From: Rhizorhabdus sp049889055
Lineage (GTDB): Bacteria > Pseudomonadota > Alphaproteobacteria > Sphingomonadales > Sphingomonadaceae
Length of the DNA: 64,000 nucleotides
NCBI RefSeq assembly: GCF_049889055.1
Contig: NZ_JBLTWO010000002.1
Span: 248,001-312,000 of the forward strand
Direction of reading: 5' to 3'
Positions 55,532-64,000 of this stretch are shown one piece after another. Both the position numbers and the translations under genes were made by a program. The first letter of the stretch is position 1; each line of letters begins with the position of its first letter. The notes under the pieces were generated by a model. That model saw only the letters and a list, made by a program, of their open reading frames with translations. It did not search any database and was not told where the DNA came from.

Positions 55532-56844
55532 GCGTTTTCAACCGTGACGAAGACGACGGGCTGAGCAGGGGCGCGCGAGCGCTCGTGGCTCTGCCCGAGC
55601 GTGCCGGTGACAATCCGCGCTCCGCCGAGGCGCGCCTCGGTGAAGCCGCCGGACTTGCCGCCGCAATCGGGATCGACGTGGTCGGAAGGCTTGCCTTCCG
55701 GCTGCGCGACCCGAAGCCTGCGACGTTGTTCGGCTCGGGCCAGGTCGAGCAGATCGCGCTGGCGATCCGGCAGGACGAGGCCGAGCTTCTCGTCGTCGAT
55801 GCGGCGTTGACCCCGATCCAACAGCGCAATCTGGAAAAGGCGATCGAGGCCAAGGTCATCGACCGCACCGGCCTGATCCTCGAAATCTTCGGCGAACGCG
55901 CGGCGACTGCCGAGGGGCGGCTGCAGGTCGAACTCGCCCATCTCGACTATCAGGCCGGCCGCCTCGTGCGCAGCTGGACCCACCTCGAACGGCAACGCGG
56001 CGGCTTCGGCTTTCTTGGCGGTCCCGGCGAAACCCAGATCGAAGCCGACCGGCGGCTGATCCGCGACCGGATGGCGAAGCTGCGGCGTGAGCTCGAGCAG
56101 GTTCGCCGTACGCGCGGGCTGCACCGCGCCCGGCGTCAGCGCGCACCCTGGCCGGTGATCGCGCTCGTCGGCTACACCAATGCCGGCAAGTCGACGCTGT
56201 TCAACCGCATGACCGGCGCCAAGGTGATGGCCGAGGATCTGCTGTTCGCGACGCTCGACCCGACGATGCGGCAGATTTCGCTACCGGGCCTCGACAAGGC
56301 GATCCTGTCGGATACGGTCGGCTTCGTCTCCGATCTGCCGACCCAGCTCGTCGCTGCCTTTCGCGCCACGCTCGAAGAGGTCACCGGCGCCGACATCATC
56401 CTGCATGTCCGCGACATCGCCCATCCCGACAGCGACGCCCAGGCCGCCGATGTGCTGAAGGTGCTCGGCGAAATCGGTGTCGGTCCGCGCGCACCCGATG
56501 CGGAGGCGGGCGAGGGCGCGCCGATCCTGGAAGTCTGGAACAAGATCGATATGCTCGACGCGGAAGCCCGATCGGCGATGGAGGCCGAAGCGATCCGGCG
56601 CGAGGACGTGATTACCCTGTCGGCGCTGCAGGGCGACGGGGTCGAGCAGTTGCGTCGGATCGTGTCAGACCGGCTGTCGGTGGGCAATCGTGTCCGCACT
56701 ATTGCCGTTCCGATCGGCGATGGTGCCGCGATCGCCTGGCTCCACGCGCATGGCGAAGTGCTGGGTCAGGAAGTCGATGGCGACCGGATGGTCCTGGAAG
56801 TGCGGCTGTCCGATGCCGACCTGGCGCGCTTCGACGCGCGCTGA
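55528..56844 (+). CDS. hflX: ribosome-splitting GTPase HflX
   Basis: GTPase that splits stalled 70S ribosomes. N-terminal HflX domain with PKPATLFGSGQVEQIA and VIDRTGLILEIFGERA, the linker coiled coil, and GFLGGPGETQIEADRRLIRDR. G domain: GYTNAGKSTLFN, DTVGFVSDLP, WNKIDML. 438 residues. The start codon is TTG overlapping the hfq stop (TTGA), so translation probably depends on coupling with hfq. Confidence 0.95.
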   Translation: MSVFNRDEDDGLSRGARALVALPERAGDNPRSAEARLGEAAGLAAAIGIDVVGRLAFRLRDPKPATLFGSGQVEQIALAIRQDEAELLVVDAALTPIQQRNLEKAIEAKVIDRTGLILEIFGERAATAEGRLQVELAHLDYQAGRLVRSWTHLERQRGGFGFLGGPGETQIEADRRLIRDRMAKLRRELEQVRRTRGLHRARRQRAPWPVIALVGYTNAGKSTLFNRMTGAKVMAEDLLFATLDPTMRQISLPGLDKAILSDTVGFVSDLPTQLVAAFRATLEEVTGADIILHVRDIAHPDSDAQAADVLKVLGEIGVGPRAPDAEAGEGAPILEVWNKIDMLDAEARSAMEAEAIRREDVITLSALQGDGVEQLRRIVSDRLSVGNRVRTIAVPIGDGAAIAWLHAHGEVLGQEVDGDRMVLEVRLSDADLARFDAR

Positions 56845-56850
56845 GGCTTT

Positions 56851-57600
56851 TTAGCCGCGTTCGGCCTGCTTGGCCTGTACCCAAAGCGCTTCCTGTGCGT
56901 CCAGATCTAGGTTTGGGAACGTGTCGCCCGCGATCGCTTCCATGGCCCGGAAGCGCCGTTCAAACTTGCCATTGGCGGCGCGCAGCGCGGCTTCTGGGTC
57001 GATGCCGAGCTTGCGCGACCAGTTGACCACCGCGAACAGCAGGTCGCCCATCTCTTCGAAACGATGGGCATCGCCGTCGGCCGATAGGACTTCGGCCATC
57101 TCCTCGTCGATCTTCTGGCGCGCGCTTTCGGCCTCGGGCCAGTCGAAGCCTGTCCGCGCCGCGCGTTTTTGCAGCTTTTCCGCGCGGAGCAGGGCGGGGA
57201 GGGCGACGGTGACGCCGGCCAGGGCGCTGCGGTCCTCCGACTTTCCGGCGCGCTCGCTCGCCTTGATCTCCTCCCAGCCGGGACTTTCCCCGTCGCCGAA
57301 GACGTGCGGGTGCCGGCGGATCATCTTGGCGCAGATCGACTCCAGCACGTCGCGAAGGTCGAAATGGCCTCGTTCCTCGGCCATGCGCGCGTGGAACACG
57401 ACTTGCAGTTGCAGATCGCCAAGCTCGTCGCGCAGCGCATCCATGTCGCCGCGTTCGATCGCGTCGGCGACCTCATAGGCTTCCTCGATCGTGTAGGGTG
57501 CGATCGTCGCGAAATCCTGCTGAACGTCCCAGGGGCAGCCGGTTTCGGGGTCGCGGAGGCGGGCCATGATGGCGTGAAGATGTTCGATCATCGCGATCAC
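56851..57600 (-). CDS. mazG: nucleoside triphosphate pyrophosphohydrolase MazG
   Basis: Hydrolyses NTPs to NMP and PPi. Two MazG motifs: first EEAYEVADAIERGDMDALRDELGDLQLQV with ExxE..ExxD metal ligands, the second around DEEMAEVLSADGDAHRFEEMGDLLFAVVN. 249 residues. The start is GTG at 57600 overlapping the upstream LysR stop, or the ATG three codons later. Convergent with hflX. Confidence 0.94.
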   Translation of the reverse strand: MIAMIEHLHAIMARLRDPETGCPWDVQQDFATIAPYTIEEAYEVADAIERGDMDALRDELGDLQLQVVFHARMAEERGHFDLRDVLESICAKMIRRHPHVFGDGESPGWEEIKASERAGKSEDRSALAGVTVALPALLRAEKLQKRAARTGFDWPEAESARQKIDEEMAEVLSADGDAHRFEEMGDLLFAVVNWSRKLGIDPEAALRAANGKFERRFRAMEAIAGDTFPNLDLDAQEALWVQAKQAERG

Positions 57601-58523
57601 CTATCCCAGGGTGGCTGTGGCGAGAAGATGGCGCGCACGTGGCGGATGAATGCGCTCGCATTGGGCGTATCGCGCGCGCCGCGCGGCTGAACCGCATAGA
57701 TAGCGACGTCGGTCGCCCCTCGATAGGCATCGAGCACCCGTATCAGCCGCCCGTCGCGCAATGCCGGGCCGACATCCCAGGTCGACCGCAGGGCGATACC
57801 CAGCCCGGCCAGTGCCAGATCGCGCGCGACCTCGCTCGAATTGGTCCGCACTGCGCTTTGCCCGTCGACCGTGGCGGGACCGTCCGGTCCTTCGAGGCGC
57901 CAGGGCAGTTGATGATCGGCGGCGAGCAGGCGATGCGCGCTCAGGTCGTCGAGGCTGGCCGGTGCGCCATGTGCGGCGAGATAGGCGGGCGAAGCGCAAA
58001 GGATCCGGTGATTTTCGGCGAGCAGGCTGGAATCGAGCGATTTGGCCGGCGGCGGCGAGATGCGGATCGCGACGTCGATCCGCTCGTCAAGCAGGTCGAC
58101 GAAGCCGTCGTCGAGATCGATCGTCAGGTCGATCCGGGGGTGGAGATCGAGAAAGCTCTTCAGATAGGGAACCACGTGCAGCCGCCCGAAGGACGTAGGG
58201 GCTGACACGCGCAACACCCCGGCCGGCTGCCCGATCCGACCGGCCACACGGGCCTCGGCCGCGCGCGTCGCTTCGACGATATGGCGGACATCTTCGTAGA
58301 AGGTCTGGCCGACCTCTGTGACCAGCAGGCGGCGCGTGGTCCGGTGGACAAGTTGTGCGCCGAGCCGGGATTCGAGCCGCGCCAGCCGTTTCGACACCAT
58401 CGCCGGGGATATGCGCAGCCGCCGGCCGGCAGCCGCGAGGCTTCCGGCGTCGACGATCTCGACGAACAGGTCATAATCCTCATGCATCGCCGCATGCTGC
58501 CCCAACATCGGTTGCAAAGCCAT
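57597..58523 (-). CDS. LysR-family transcriptional regulator
   Basis: DNA-binding regulator of 308 residues (296 if it starts at the ATG 58487, MHEDYDLFVEIVDAGSL). N-terminal winged helix-turn-helix: SLAAAGRRLRISPAMVSKRLARLESRLGAQLVHRTTRRLLVT. The C-terminal periplasmic-binding-like effector domain has RISPPPAKSLDSSLL. The pattern is of the AaeR/DmlR-like subgroup. Divergent from the membrane-protein/GT2 pair, which it may control; mazG follows with overlapping stop and start. Confidence 0.9.
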   Translation of the reverse strand: MALQPMLGQHAAMHEDYDLFVEIVDAGSLAAAGRRLRISPAMVSKRLARLESRLGAQLVHRTTRRLLVTEVGQTFYEDVRHIVEATRAAEARVAGRIGQPAGVLRVSAPTSFGRLHVVPYLKSFLDLHPRIDLTIDLDDGFVDLLDERIDVAIRISPPPAKSLDSSLLAENHRILCASPAYLAAHGAPASLDDLSAHRLLAADHQLPWRLEGPDGPATVDGQSAVRTNSSEVARDLALAGLGIALRSTWDVGPALRDGRLIRVLDAYRGATDVAIYAVQPRGARDTPNASAFIRHVRAIFSPQPPWDR

Positions 58524-58572
58524 GGCCGATCGCGGATGACGGCGGGGTAGTAGCGGGGCTTCGGGGGCAGGG

Positions 58573-60057
58573 ATGATTCAGCGCTGGCTGTTGCACGTCG
58601 CCTGCATCTGCGCGCTTGCGTGGCCTGCCTTTCTCAATGGCCAGCCCTTCTTCTTTCCCGACACGACCTCCTATGTGCGGGCAGCGGACAGCGCCGCCTA
58701 TATCTTCTCGGGCCACCGCATCTCGACCGAGTGGACCGAGCATTATCGTCGCGCGCTTGATCCGGCCGCCAAACGCCCTGAAGCGCGCGGCCATGTCGCC
58801 GCCCATGGCAACGACATCGCCAGCCAGAGCATCATGGCAGGCCGCTCGCCCTATTTCGGGGCCCTGCTGTGGATGACCTTCCTGTTCGGCAGTTTCTGGC
58901 TGTTCGTGATTGCGCAAGCCGTTGCGGCCTATTGGCTGGTCCATCTGACGCTGCGCATGTTCGATGTGTTGACCCGGCAAGCGCTCCTCGCGACGGTTTC
59001 GCTGCTCGCGCTGGGCACGTCGCTGCCCTTCTTCGTCGGGCTCTTGATGCCCGATCTTCTGGCGGGCTTCGGCATGCTCGCCTTTCTCCTGATGGTGATC
59101 GACAGGGGCCGGATGAGACGGTGGGAGCGGACGGGCGTTGGCGCGCTTCTGCTGCTGTCGCTGCTCTCACACCTGACGCACATTGTTGCGATCGGGGCGA
59201 TGCTCGTCCTGCTGCCGGTCGGCATGCGGTTGGGCGGTCGGCCGTGGCCGGAATGGCGCGGTGCTTTCCTGACGACCCTGACGCTGCTCGCGATCGGGCT
59301 CGCATCGGTGGTGCTAACCGGCGCGGTCGTGGAGCGGGTGTTCGGGCGTAGGCCCTTGCTGGTGCCGCTGCTGACCGCGCGCTTCATGGCCGACGGACCG
59401 GGGCTTGCCTATCTGCGCGACCATTGCGATCGACCGTCCTTCGCCGCCTGCGCGTGGAAGGACCGCTCGTCGGTCGCTGCCGGTGAGTTTCTCTGGTCGC
59501 TCGATCCGGCGCGGGGCGGCTATATGTTCGCCGATGCGCAGACGCGGCGCGCCATGTCCGATCAGGACAGCGCCTTCGCGCTCGCGGTCCTGGCCGAGCA
59601 TCCGATCGCGCAGGGCGGACGCATCGCCTATAATGCGACGCGGCAGATGCTGCGGTTCGAGGTCGATATCCTCAACTATCATTGCGCGCCCGGCGACCGG
59701 TGCTGGCGCTCGCTGCCGCCCCGCCAGCGTGCCGCGCTTCTGTCCTCGCTGGGTGGCCGGAACCTCTGGCCTCAGATGCTTGTCGCGAGGCTCCAGCAGG
59801 CCGTCGTCGTTATATCGGTGCTGCTCCTCCTCGCCTGGTCGATACGGGGCAGATCGTCGACCCAGGCCGATCGGGACCTGCTGCTGTGGATCGGCCTTTT
59901 CATGATCGGCGCCATGGTCAACGCGCTGCTCGGCGGCGGCGTCTCGGAGCCCCAGCCGCGTTATCAGGCACGGATCATCTGGCTGATCCCGCTGATGGCC
60001 TCCCTTGCCGCGCTGCTCTGGCGACGCAGTGGGCAATCCGGCGAGAAGCACGGATGA
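58573..60057 (+). CDS. polytopic membrane protein, GT-C-like
   Basis: 494 residues with about nine to ten membrane helices. A first helix (about 5-22) and an Asp pair in a loop (FPDTTSYVRAA) fit the layout of lipid-linked-sugar GT-C glycosyltransferases, but I do not recognise the family. Extra loops carry cysteines (DHCDRPSFAACAW, YHCAPGDRCW). The following GT2 gene starts in its stop (ATGA), so they likely act together in making a surface or lipid-linked glycan. Confidence 0.75.
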   Translation: MIQRWLLHVACICALAWPAFLNGQPFFFPDTTSYVRAADSAAYIFSGHRISTEWTEHYRRALDPAAKRPEARGHVAAHGNDIASQSIMAGRSPYFGALLWMTFLFGSFWLFVIAQAVAAYWLVHLTLRMFDVLTRQALLATVSLLALGTSLPFFVGLLMPDLLAGFGMLAFLLMVIDRGRMRRWERTGVGALLLLSLLSHLTHIVAIGAMLVLLPVGMRLGGRPWPEWRGAFLTTLTLLAIGLASVVLTGAVVERVFGRRPLLVPLLTARFMADGPGLAYLRDHCDRPSFAACAWKDRSSVAAGEFLWSLDPARGGYMFADAQTRRAMSDQDSAFALAVLAEHPIAQGGRIAYNATRQMLRFEVDILNYHCAPGDRCWRSLPPRQRAALLSSLGGRNLWPQMLVARLQQAVVVISVLLLLAWSIRGRSSTQADRDLLLWIGLFMIGAMVNALLGGGVSEPQPRYQARIIWLIPLMASLAALLWRRSGQSGEKHG

Positions 60058-61028
60058 CAAGCGACCGGCCGACCTTTATCAACGCCGGCATGAAGCCAGA
60101 TATCGCCGTCATCCTGCCCTGCTACAATGAGGAAGCGGCGATCGGCGCGACGATCGCCGACTTCCGCAAGGCGCTGCCCGACGCGCGCATCTATGTCTTC
60201 GACAATAACAGCCGCGACCGCACGGTAGAGGTTGCCCGCGCCGCCGGGGCGATCGTCCGGACCGAGCGGATGCAGGGCAAGGGCCATGTCGTCCGGCGGA
60301 TGTTCTCGGACGTCGAGGCCGACATCTATGTCATGGCCGACGGCGACGCGACCTATGACGCGGCGGCCGCCCCCGAACTGATCCGCATGATGCTGGCCGA
60401 GCGCCTCGACATGGTGGTCGGCGCGCGCAAGTCCGAGGTCGAGGAGGCTTATCGTCGCGGCCATCGCTTCGGCAACAAGATGCTCACGGGCATATTGGCG
60501 CGGCTTTTCGGACGGAGCTTTTCTGACATATTGTCGGGCTACCGCGTCTTTTCCCGGCGCTTCGTGAAGAGCTTTCCGGTGCTGTCGGCGGGCTTCGAGA
60601 TCGAGACCGAGATCAGCATCCACGCGCTTGAACTGCAGATGCCGGTGGGCGAGGTCGTGACCCATTATGGCGCGCGGCCCGAAGGGTCGATGTCGAAACT
60701 GTCCACCTATCGCGACGGCTTCCGCATCCTCTGGACGATCATGACGCTTTTCCGGATCGAAAAGCCGGTGCTGTTCTTCGGCGCGATCGGGGGGCTGTTC
60801 GCGCTGCTTGCCATCCTCCTCGCGGTCCCGCTGGGGCTCACCTATCTCGAGACCGGGCTTGTTCCCCGGCTGCCTACCGCGTTGCTGGTCACGGGGTTGA
60901 TGATCCTCGCCTTCTTCAACCTCTATACGGGATTGATCCTGGCCACGGTGGTGCGAGGGCGACGCGAGGTTCGGCGGCTTGCTTATCTTGCCCACCCGGC
61001 ACCCGGCGATCAGGACCGCGCCGGCTGA
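60054..61028 (+). CDS. family 2 glycosyltransferase with C-terminal membrane helices
   Basis: 324 residues. The GT-A domain has AVILPCYNEEAAIGATIADFR, FDNNSRDRT (UDP/GDP-sugar binding), and MADGDATYDAAA with the metal-binding DxD-like DGDAT. FSDILSGYRVFSRRFVKSFP is typical of DPM1/ArnC-like polyprenyl-phosphate transferases. Two C-terminal membrane helices (about 240-300). ATGA overlap with the polytopic protein gene upstream. It probably moves a sugar onto a polyprenyl phosphate, with the upstream protein as partner. Confidence 0.88.
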   Translation: MTSDRPTFINAGMKPDIAVILPCYNEEAAIGATIADFRKALPDARIYVFDNNSRDRTVEVARAAGAIVRTERMQGKGHVVRRMFSDVEADIYVMADGDATYDAAAAPELIRMMLAERLDMVVGARKSEVEEAYRRGHRFGNKMLTGILARLFGRSFSDILSGYRVFSRRFVKSFPVLSAGFEIETEISIHALELQMPVGEVVTHYGARPEGSMSKLSTYRDGFRILWTIMTLFRIEKPVLFFGAIGGLFALLAILLAVPLGLTYLETGLVPRLPTALLVTGLMILAFFNLYTGLILATVVRGRREVRRLAYLAHPAPGDQDRAG

Positions 61029-61041
61029 TCTTGCCCGGCCG

Positions 61042-62046
61042 TCACCAGAGGCGGCGTTCGCGGGCGAGATGATAGACGAAGATCGGCACGCCAAGCAGCG
61101 CGGTCAGCACGCCCAATCGAAGCTCGATATCGGACGTGGGGATCAGCCGGACGGCAATGTCGGCGGCGCAGAGGAGCACGCCTCCACCCAGCGCCGAGGG
61201 CAGCAGCAGCGATGACGGCGCACGGTCGGTGAAGGGCCGCAGCAGGTGCGGTACGATCAACCCGACAAAGCCGATCGCGCCGGAGACGGCCACCGCCGCT
61301 CCGACGCCGACCGCGATTCCCAGCAATAATCTCAGCCGAACGGCGGCGAGGTCGATGCCGAGTGTCTGCGCCGCATCCTCGCCGAGCGTCAGCGCATCGA
61401 GCGCGCTGGCGTCGCGGAACAGCAGCAGCATTGCGGGGAGGATGCACGGCAGGGCGATCCAGACGTGGGTGAAGGAGCGATCCTCGAGCGAACCCATCAG
61501 CCAGCTCATGATCTCCATGCCGGCGAAGGGATTGGGCGCCAGGTTGAGTGCGAGGCTGATGCCGGCCCCAGCGGCGGTCCCCACCGCGATCCCCGCGAGG
61601 ATCAGCGACAGCGGGCTTTCCGCCTTGCGCGCCAGGAGCAGCAACGGGGCAAGACCGATCAGGGCGCCCGCGATGGCAAGCAGCGGCAGCATCGCCGGCT
61701 GCAGCTGCGACAGGCCGAAATAGAGCGCGATGACCGCGCCCAATGCTGCGGAATTGGAGGTGCCGAGGATCGACGGCTCCGCCAGAGGATTGCGCAGATA
61801 GCCCTGCAGCACTGCGCCAGCGAGGCCCAGCATCGCACCGACGAGCAAGCCCAGCAGCGCGCGTGGCAGGCGCAGATCGACCAATATGTCGCGCAGCAGA
61901 GGGTCGCCCGTACCGGCGACGATCCCCACCAGTTCGCGCGGCCCATAGCTGGTCGGACCGGTCAGCAGCGATCCCGCGGCCAGCAGCAGGGCGAGGATCG
62001 CCAGCGATGCGATCAGCAACGCGCGGGGCGGGGGAGACGGGACCAT
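61042..62046 (-). CDS. iron/cobalamin-type ABC permease (FecCD/BtuC family)
   Basis: 334 residues from the ATG at 62046; a TTG 36 bp upstream gives 346. About nine to ten membrane helices. Family signature: RLPRALLGLLVGAMLGLAGAVLQGYLRNPLAEPSILGTSNSAALGAV and GAIGFVGLIVPHLLRPF. Divergently arranged with a BtuF-like binding-protein gene. I see no ATPase gene next to either, so the ATPase must be elsewhere. The substrate could be cobalamin, heme or a siderophore. Confidence 0.92.
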   Translation of the reverse strand: MVPSPPPRALLIASLAILALLLAAGSLLTGPTSYGPRELVGIVAGTGDPLLRDILVDLRLPRALLGLLVGAMLGLAGAVLQGYLRNPLAEPSILGTSNSAALGAVIALYFGLSQLQPAMLPLLAIAGALIGLAPLLLLARKAESPLSLILAGIAVGTAAGAGISLALNLAPNPFAGMEIMSWLMGSLEDRSFTHVWIALPCILPAMLLLFRDASALDALTLGEDAAQTLGIDLAAVRLRLLLGIAVGVGAAVAVSGAIGFVGLIVPHLLRPFTDRAPSSLLLPSALGGGVLLCAADIAVRLIPTSDIELRLGVLTALLGVPIFVYHLARERRLW

Positions 62047-62090
62047 GGGGTCGGCTTGACCGCAGACGCGCCTTGCTTTCAAGAGGGATC

Positions 62091-62960
62091 ATGCGCCGCC
62101 CCGTGAAGAGCCTGATTTTCGCGCTGGCAGCAACGCTCTCGGTCGTGGCTCCATCCGCGAACTCCGCTTCGCCGCCAAGGCGGATCGTGTCGCTAAGCCT
62201 GTGCGCGGATCAATATCTCGTTCTTCTGGCCGATCCGGGCCAGATCGCGGCGCTCAACCGCTTCTCGCAGAATCGAGGCATGTCCTGGGCCTATGAGCGG
62301 GCAAAAGGCTTCCGCGTGACGCGGGGTGGAGCCGAAGATTTGATGACGCTCCGGCCCGACCTGGTCTTCACGTCGGGCTTCGGGACGCCGACCGCGCTGG
62401 AGGTGCTGCGTCGACGCCAAATCCGGACTGTCGAACTCGGGCGTGCCGAGGATTATCCCGCAATCGAACGCTCTGTGCGTCAGGTCGCGGCAGCGGTCGG
62501 TCATCCCGAGCGGGGCGAGGCCTTGATAAAGGCCATGCGCGCGCAGCTGGCGGCTCTCGGCCCGCCCCCTGGCCGAGCGCGGGTCGCGGCCTATTATCAG
62601 CGGCGCGGCTATCTGACCGGGCAGGGCACCCTGGTCGACGAGATGATGCGGCGCGCCGGACTCGTCAATCTCGCCGGGCGCCTTGGCCGGCCGATGCTGT
62701 CCTATCTGTCGATCGAGCAGATGGCGCGAGCGCGGCCGGACTTTCTGCTGGTCGAGCAGAAGGGCGTCGTCCGTGACCGGGGGACCGAGATGCTCGAACA
62801 CCCGCTGTTGCGGCGGGTCGTTCCGGACAGCCGTCGCATCCTGTTGCCCGAGGCGCTGACCACCTGCGCCGGCCCGAGCTACCCCGACGCCATGGCGGCG
62901 CTGTACCGGGGGATAAGGCAGGCCGATCGGCTCGCCGGGCGATCGGCTCAGTCGCGCTGA
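62091..62960 (+). CDS. BtuF-like ABC substrate-binding protein
   Basis: 289 residues with signal peptide MRRPVKSLIFALAATLSVVAPSANSA. The cluster-A-III binding-protein fold shows RRIVSLSLCADQYLVLLADPGQIAALN, DLMTLRPDLVFTSGFGTP and TLVDEMMRRAGLVNLA. It resembles cobalamin/siderophore binding proteins. GAGGG lies 4-8 bp before the ATG. Divergent from the permease with a 44-bp gap, so a shared promoter region is likely. Confidence 0.88.
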   Translation: MRRPVKSLIFALAATLSVVAPSANSASPPRRIVSLSLCADQYLVLLADPGQIAALNRFSQNRGMSWAYERAKGFRVTRGGAEDLMTLRPDLVFTSGFGTPTALEVLRRRQIRTVELGRAEDYPAIERSVRQVAAAVGHPERGEALIKAMRAQLAALGPPPGRARVAAYYQRRGYLTGQGTLVDEMMRRAGLVNLAGRLGRPMLSYLSIEQMARARPDFLLVEQKGVVRDRGTEMLEHPLLRRVVPDSRRILLPEALTTCAGPSYPDAMAALYRGIRQADRLAGRSAQSR

Positions 62961-63661
62961 TCCTCGGCGCCGCGATATTTGAGTTCGAGATAGCGGCCCT
63001 GCGTGGCCAGCTTGTCGAGATCGCCGCTCACCAGCTGCTCGCCCATCCTGCGCAACTCGTCGTCGACCACCTTGAGCCCTTCGACCAACTGGCGGTCGGG
63101 CGAACTGCCATTGCGCTCTACCCGACGCATCGCCTCTGGCACCTGCTTATAGCCTTCGACCAGTTCGGGCAGTTCCTCGGCCATCAGCTTGCGGAACTCA
63201 TAAGCGGCGGGTTCGCGCGGATCGAGTTTCGCCAGCTGCGGGCCCAGCGCCTCCAGCTTGATGCCGATATCGTCCGCGAGCCGCTGCGCCGGGGCGGGAA
63301 GGGCAAGGCGTTGAGCCTCCAGCCAGCGTTCGGTCTGGGAGGGGAGCAGAGGCAGGTCGCTCTTCGCCATCTGCTGGGGCGTTGGCTCGGGCGCCTGCGG
63401 CCAGGCGAGGATGCCGAAGAAGACGATCGCCATGGCGATCAGCATCAGGAAGAAGCCCCAGATGCCCAACGGGGTCACGAAGGCGCCGATCATCCCGCCG
63501 GCGAGAGCGACGCCAAGGACGGCGAAGAAAGCGAGGCGGAGCCGCCGGAAGAAGCCGACGACGCGGCGCCTATGCGCCTTGATCGCGCGCGGCGTGGTGC
63601 GCGAGCGAATCCGCTCCAGCACCTCTTCGGCGCGATCCATCGCAGCGCGGCTGTCGACCAT
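62948..63661 (-). CDS. XpaC-like two-helix membrane protein beside TelA
   Basis: 237 residues. Two N-terminal membrane helices (about 43-64 and 68-89; FFAVLGVALAGGMIGAFVTPLGIWGFFLMLIAMAIVFFGIL) followed by a soluble helical domain (RWLEAQRLALPAPAQRLADDIG, RGRYLELKYRG). This fits the XpaC/5-bromo-4-chloroindolyl-phosphate-hydrolysis family often encoded with TelA. Its last 13 bp overlap the convergent binding-protein gene. It is 11 bp after the TelA gene, so one transcript is likely. Confidence 0.6.
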   Translation of the reverse strand: MVDSRAAMDRAEEVLERIRSRTTPRAIKAHRRRVVGFFRRLRLAFFAVLGVALAGGMIGAFVTPLGIWGFFLMLIAMAIVFFGILAWPQAPEPTPQQMAKSDLPLLPSQTERWLEAQRLALPAPAQRLADDIGIKLEALGPQLAKLDPREPAAYEFRKLMAEELPELVEGYKQVPEAMRRVERNGSSPDRQLVEGLKVVDDELRRMGEQLVSGDLDKLATQGRYLELKYRGAEDQRD

Positions 63662-63672
63662 CGCGCTCTATC

Positions 63673-64000
63673 CTATTCCAGCGCCCTGAACGGCTCGGTC
63701 TGCCCCTGGGCAGCGCCTTCGGCGCGGGCGATATAGCCCTTCGACTTCTCCACCTCGGAGGTCAGCACATTGACCGTCTGCTTCATCGAGGACAGCGCCT
63801 CGACCTTGAAGCGGTCGATCGTGTCCATCGTGTCGTAGATATTCTGGAAGGCGCGCTGCAGCGTCTCGATCGGGATCGTCGACGAGGCAGCCTGCTTGTG
63901 GATCTCGGCCGTCTGGCTCTTCAGCATCGTGCCGGTCGATTCGATCATGTTCGCCGTCGTCGTGTTGAGCGCCGTGATCTGCTCCAGCACCAATTTCTGG
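63673..64000 (-). CDS. toxic-anion-resistance protein TelA, C-terminal part
   Basis: The last 108 residues of a gene that begins beyond the right edge. ALNTTTANMIESTGTMLKSQTAEIHKQAASSTIPIETLQRAFQNIYDTMDTIDRFK matches the C-terminus of the TelA/KlaA family (tellurite resistance and envelope stress). The end carries EVEKSKGYIARAEGA. It pairs with the XpaC-like gene. Confidence 0.85.
   Translation of the reverse strand, partial: QKLVLEQITALNTTTANMIESTGTMLKSQTAEIHKQAASSTIPIETLQRAFQNIYDTMDTIDRFKVEALSSMKQTVNVLTSEVEKSKGYIARAEGAAQGQTEPFRALE

Noticed and set aside
62047..62090. Cobalamin riboswitch in the 44-bp BtuC/BtuF-like divergent gap
   Set aside because: The gap is far too short for such an element on either side and no B12 box is seen.

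Overview
The window is 64 kb of dense, GC-rich chromosome from an alphaproteobacterium, most likely a sphingomonad (Sphingomonas/Rhizorhabdus type). The evidence is the fused ispDF gene, the order dusB(nifR3)-ntrB-ntrC-ntrY-ntrX-hfq-hflX, a double-length hfq, several sphingomonad-style small families, and frequent 4-base stop/start overlaps. I see no rRNA, CRISPR array, insertion sequence or prophage. The only RNA gene I can support is a tRNA-Arg(CCG).

Layout. 1-2.3 kb: edge-truncated TonB-dependent siderophore-type receptor with a DUF2946 protein. 2.6-9.7 kb: tRNA-Arg and housekeeping genes (nth, dapB, cupin, DUF922, Sir2, era, rnc), with one apparently interrupted membrane/nuclease-like gene at 6.6-7.5 kb. 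9.7-14.9 kb: flagellar block read on the minus strand (fliP, fliQ, fliR, flhB, fliD, fliS). 15-19.9 kb: priA, transaldolase, a small exported protein, DUF484 and xerC. 19.9-29.4 kb: a four-gene minus-strand operon encoding a pentaheme cytochrome, a tandem GlcG/HbpS-like lipoprotein, an outer-membrane beta-barrel and a 1367-residue decaheme cytochrome fused to a LVIVD beta-propeller. 29.5-34.3 kb: aldehyde dehydrogenase, acetolactate-synthase-like ThDP enzyme, cysS. 34.4-37.2 kb: exported FecR-like protein and CHASE2 adenylate/guanylate cyclase. 37.3-47.5 kb: rmuC, a TorF-like porin, an M28 peptidase, ettA, carbonic anhydrase, lipA, a RatA-like protein, cinA-type pncC and ispDF. 47.6-56.8 kb: the nitrogen-regulation/RNA-chaperone block. 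56.9-64 kb: mazG, a LysR regulator, a polytopic membrane protein plus GT2 glycosyltransferase, a BtuC/BtuF-like transporter pair without an adjacent ATPase, and a TelA/XpaC-like pair cut by the right edge.

The strongest candidate for an undescribed system is the 19.9-29.4 kb operon. Its parts (an inner-membrane-anchored multiheme cytochrome, an outer-membrane barrel, a large multiheme cytochrome with a propeller, and a heme-binding-type lipoprotein) resemble the part list of a porin-cytochrome electron conduit, but the domain architectures differ from the MtrCAB and PioAB proteins I know. Other points worth a second look are the tandem Hfq, NtrX without a GAFTGA loop, the in-frame TAG between a membrane domain and a degenerate nuclease-like domain, the exported small protein with no ordinary start codon, and the CHASE2 cyclase/FecR pair.
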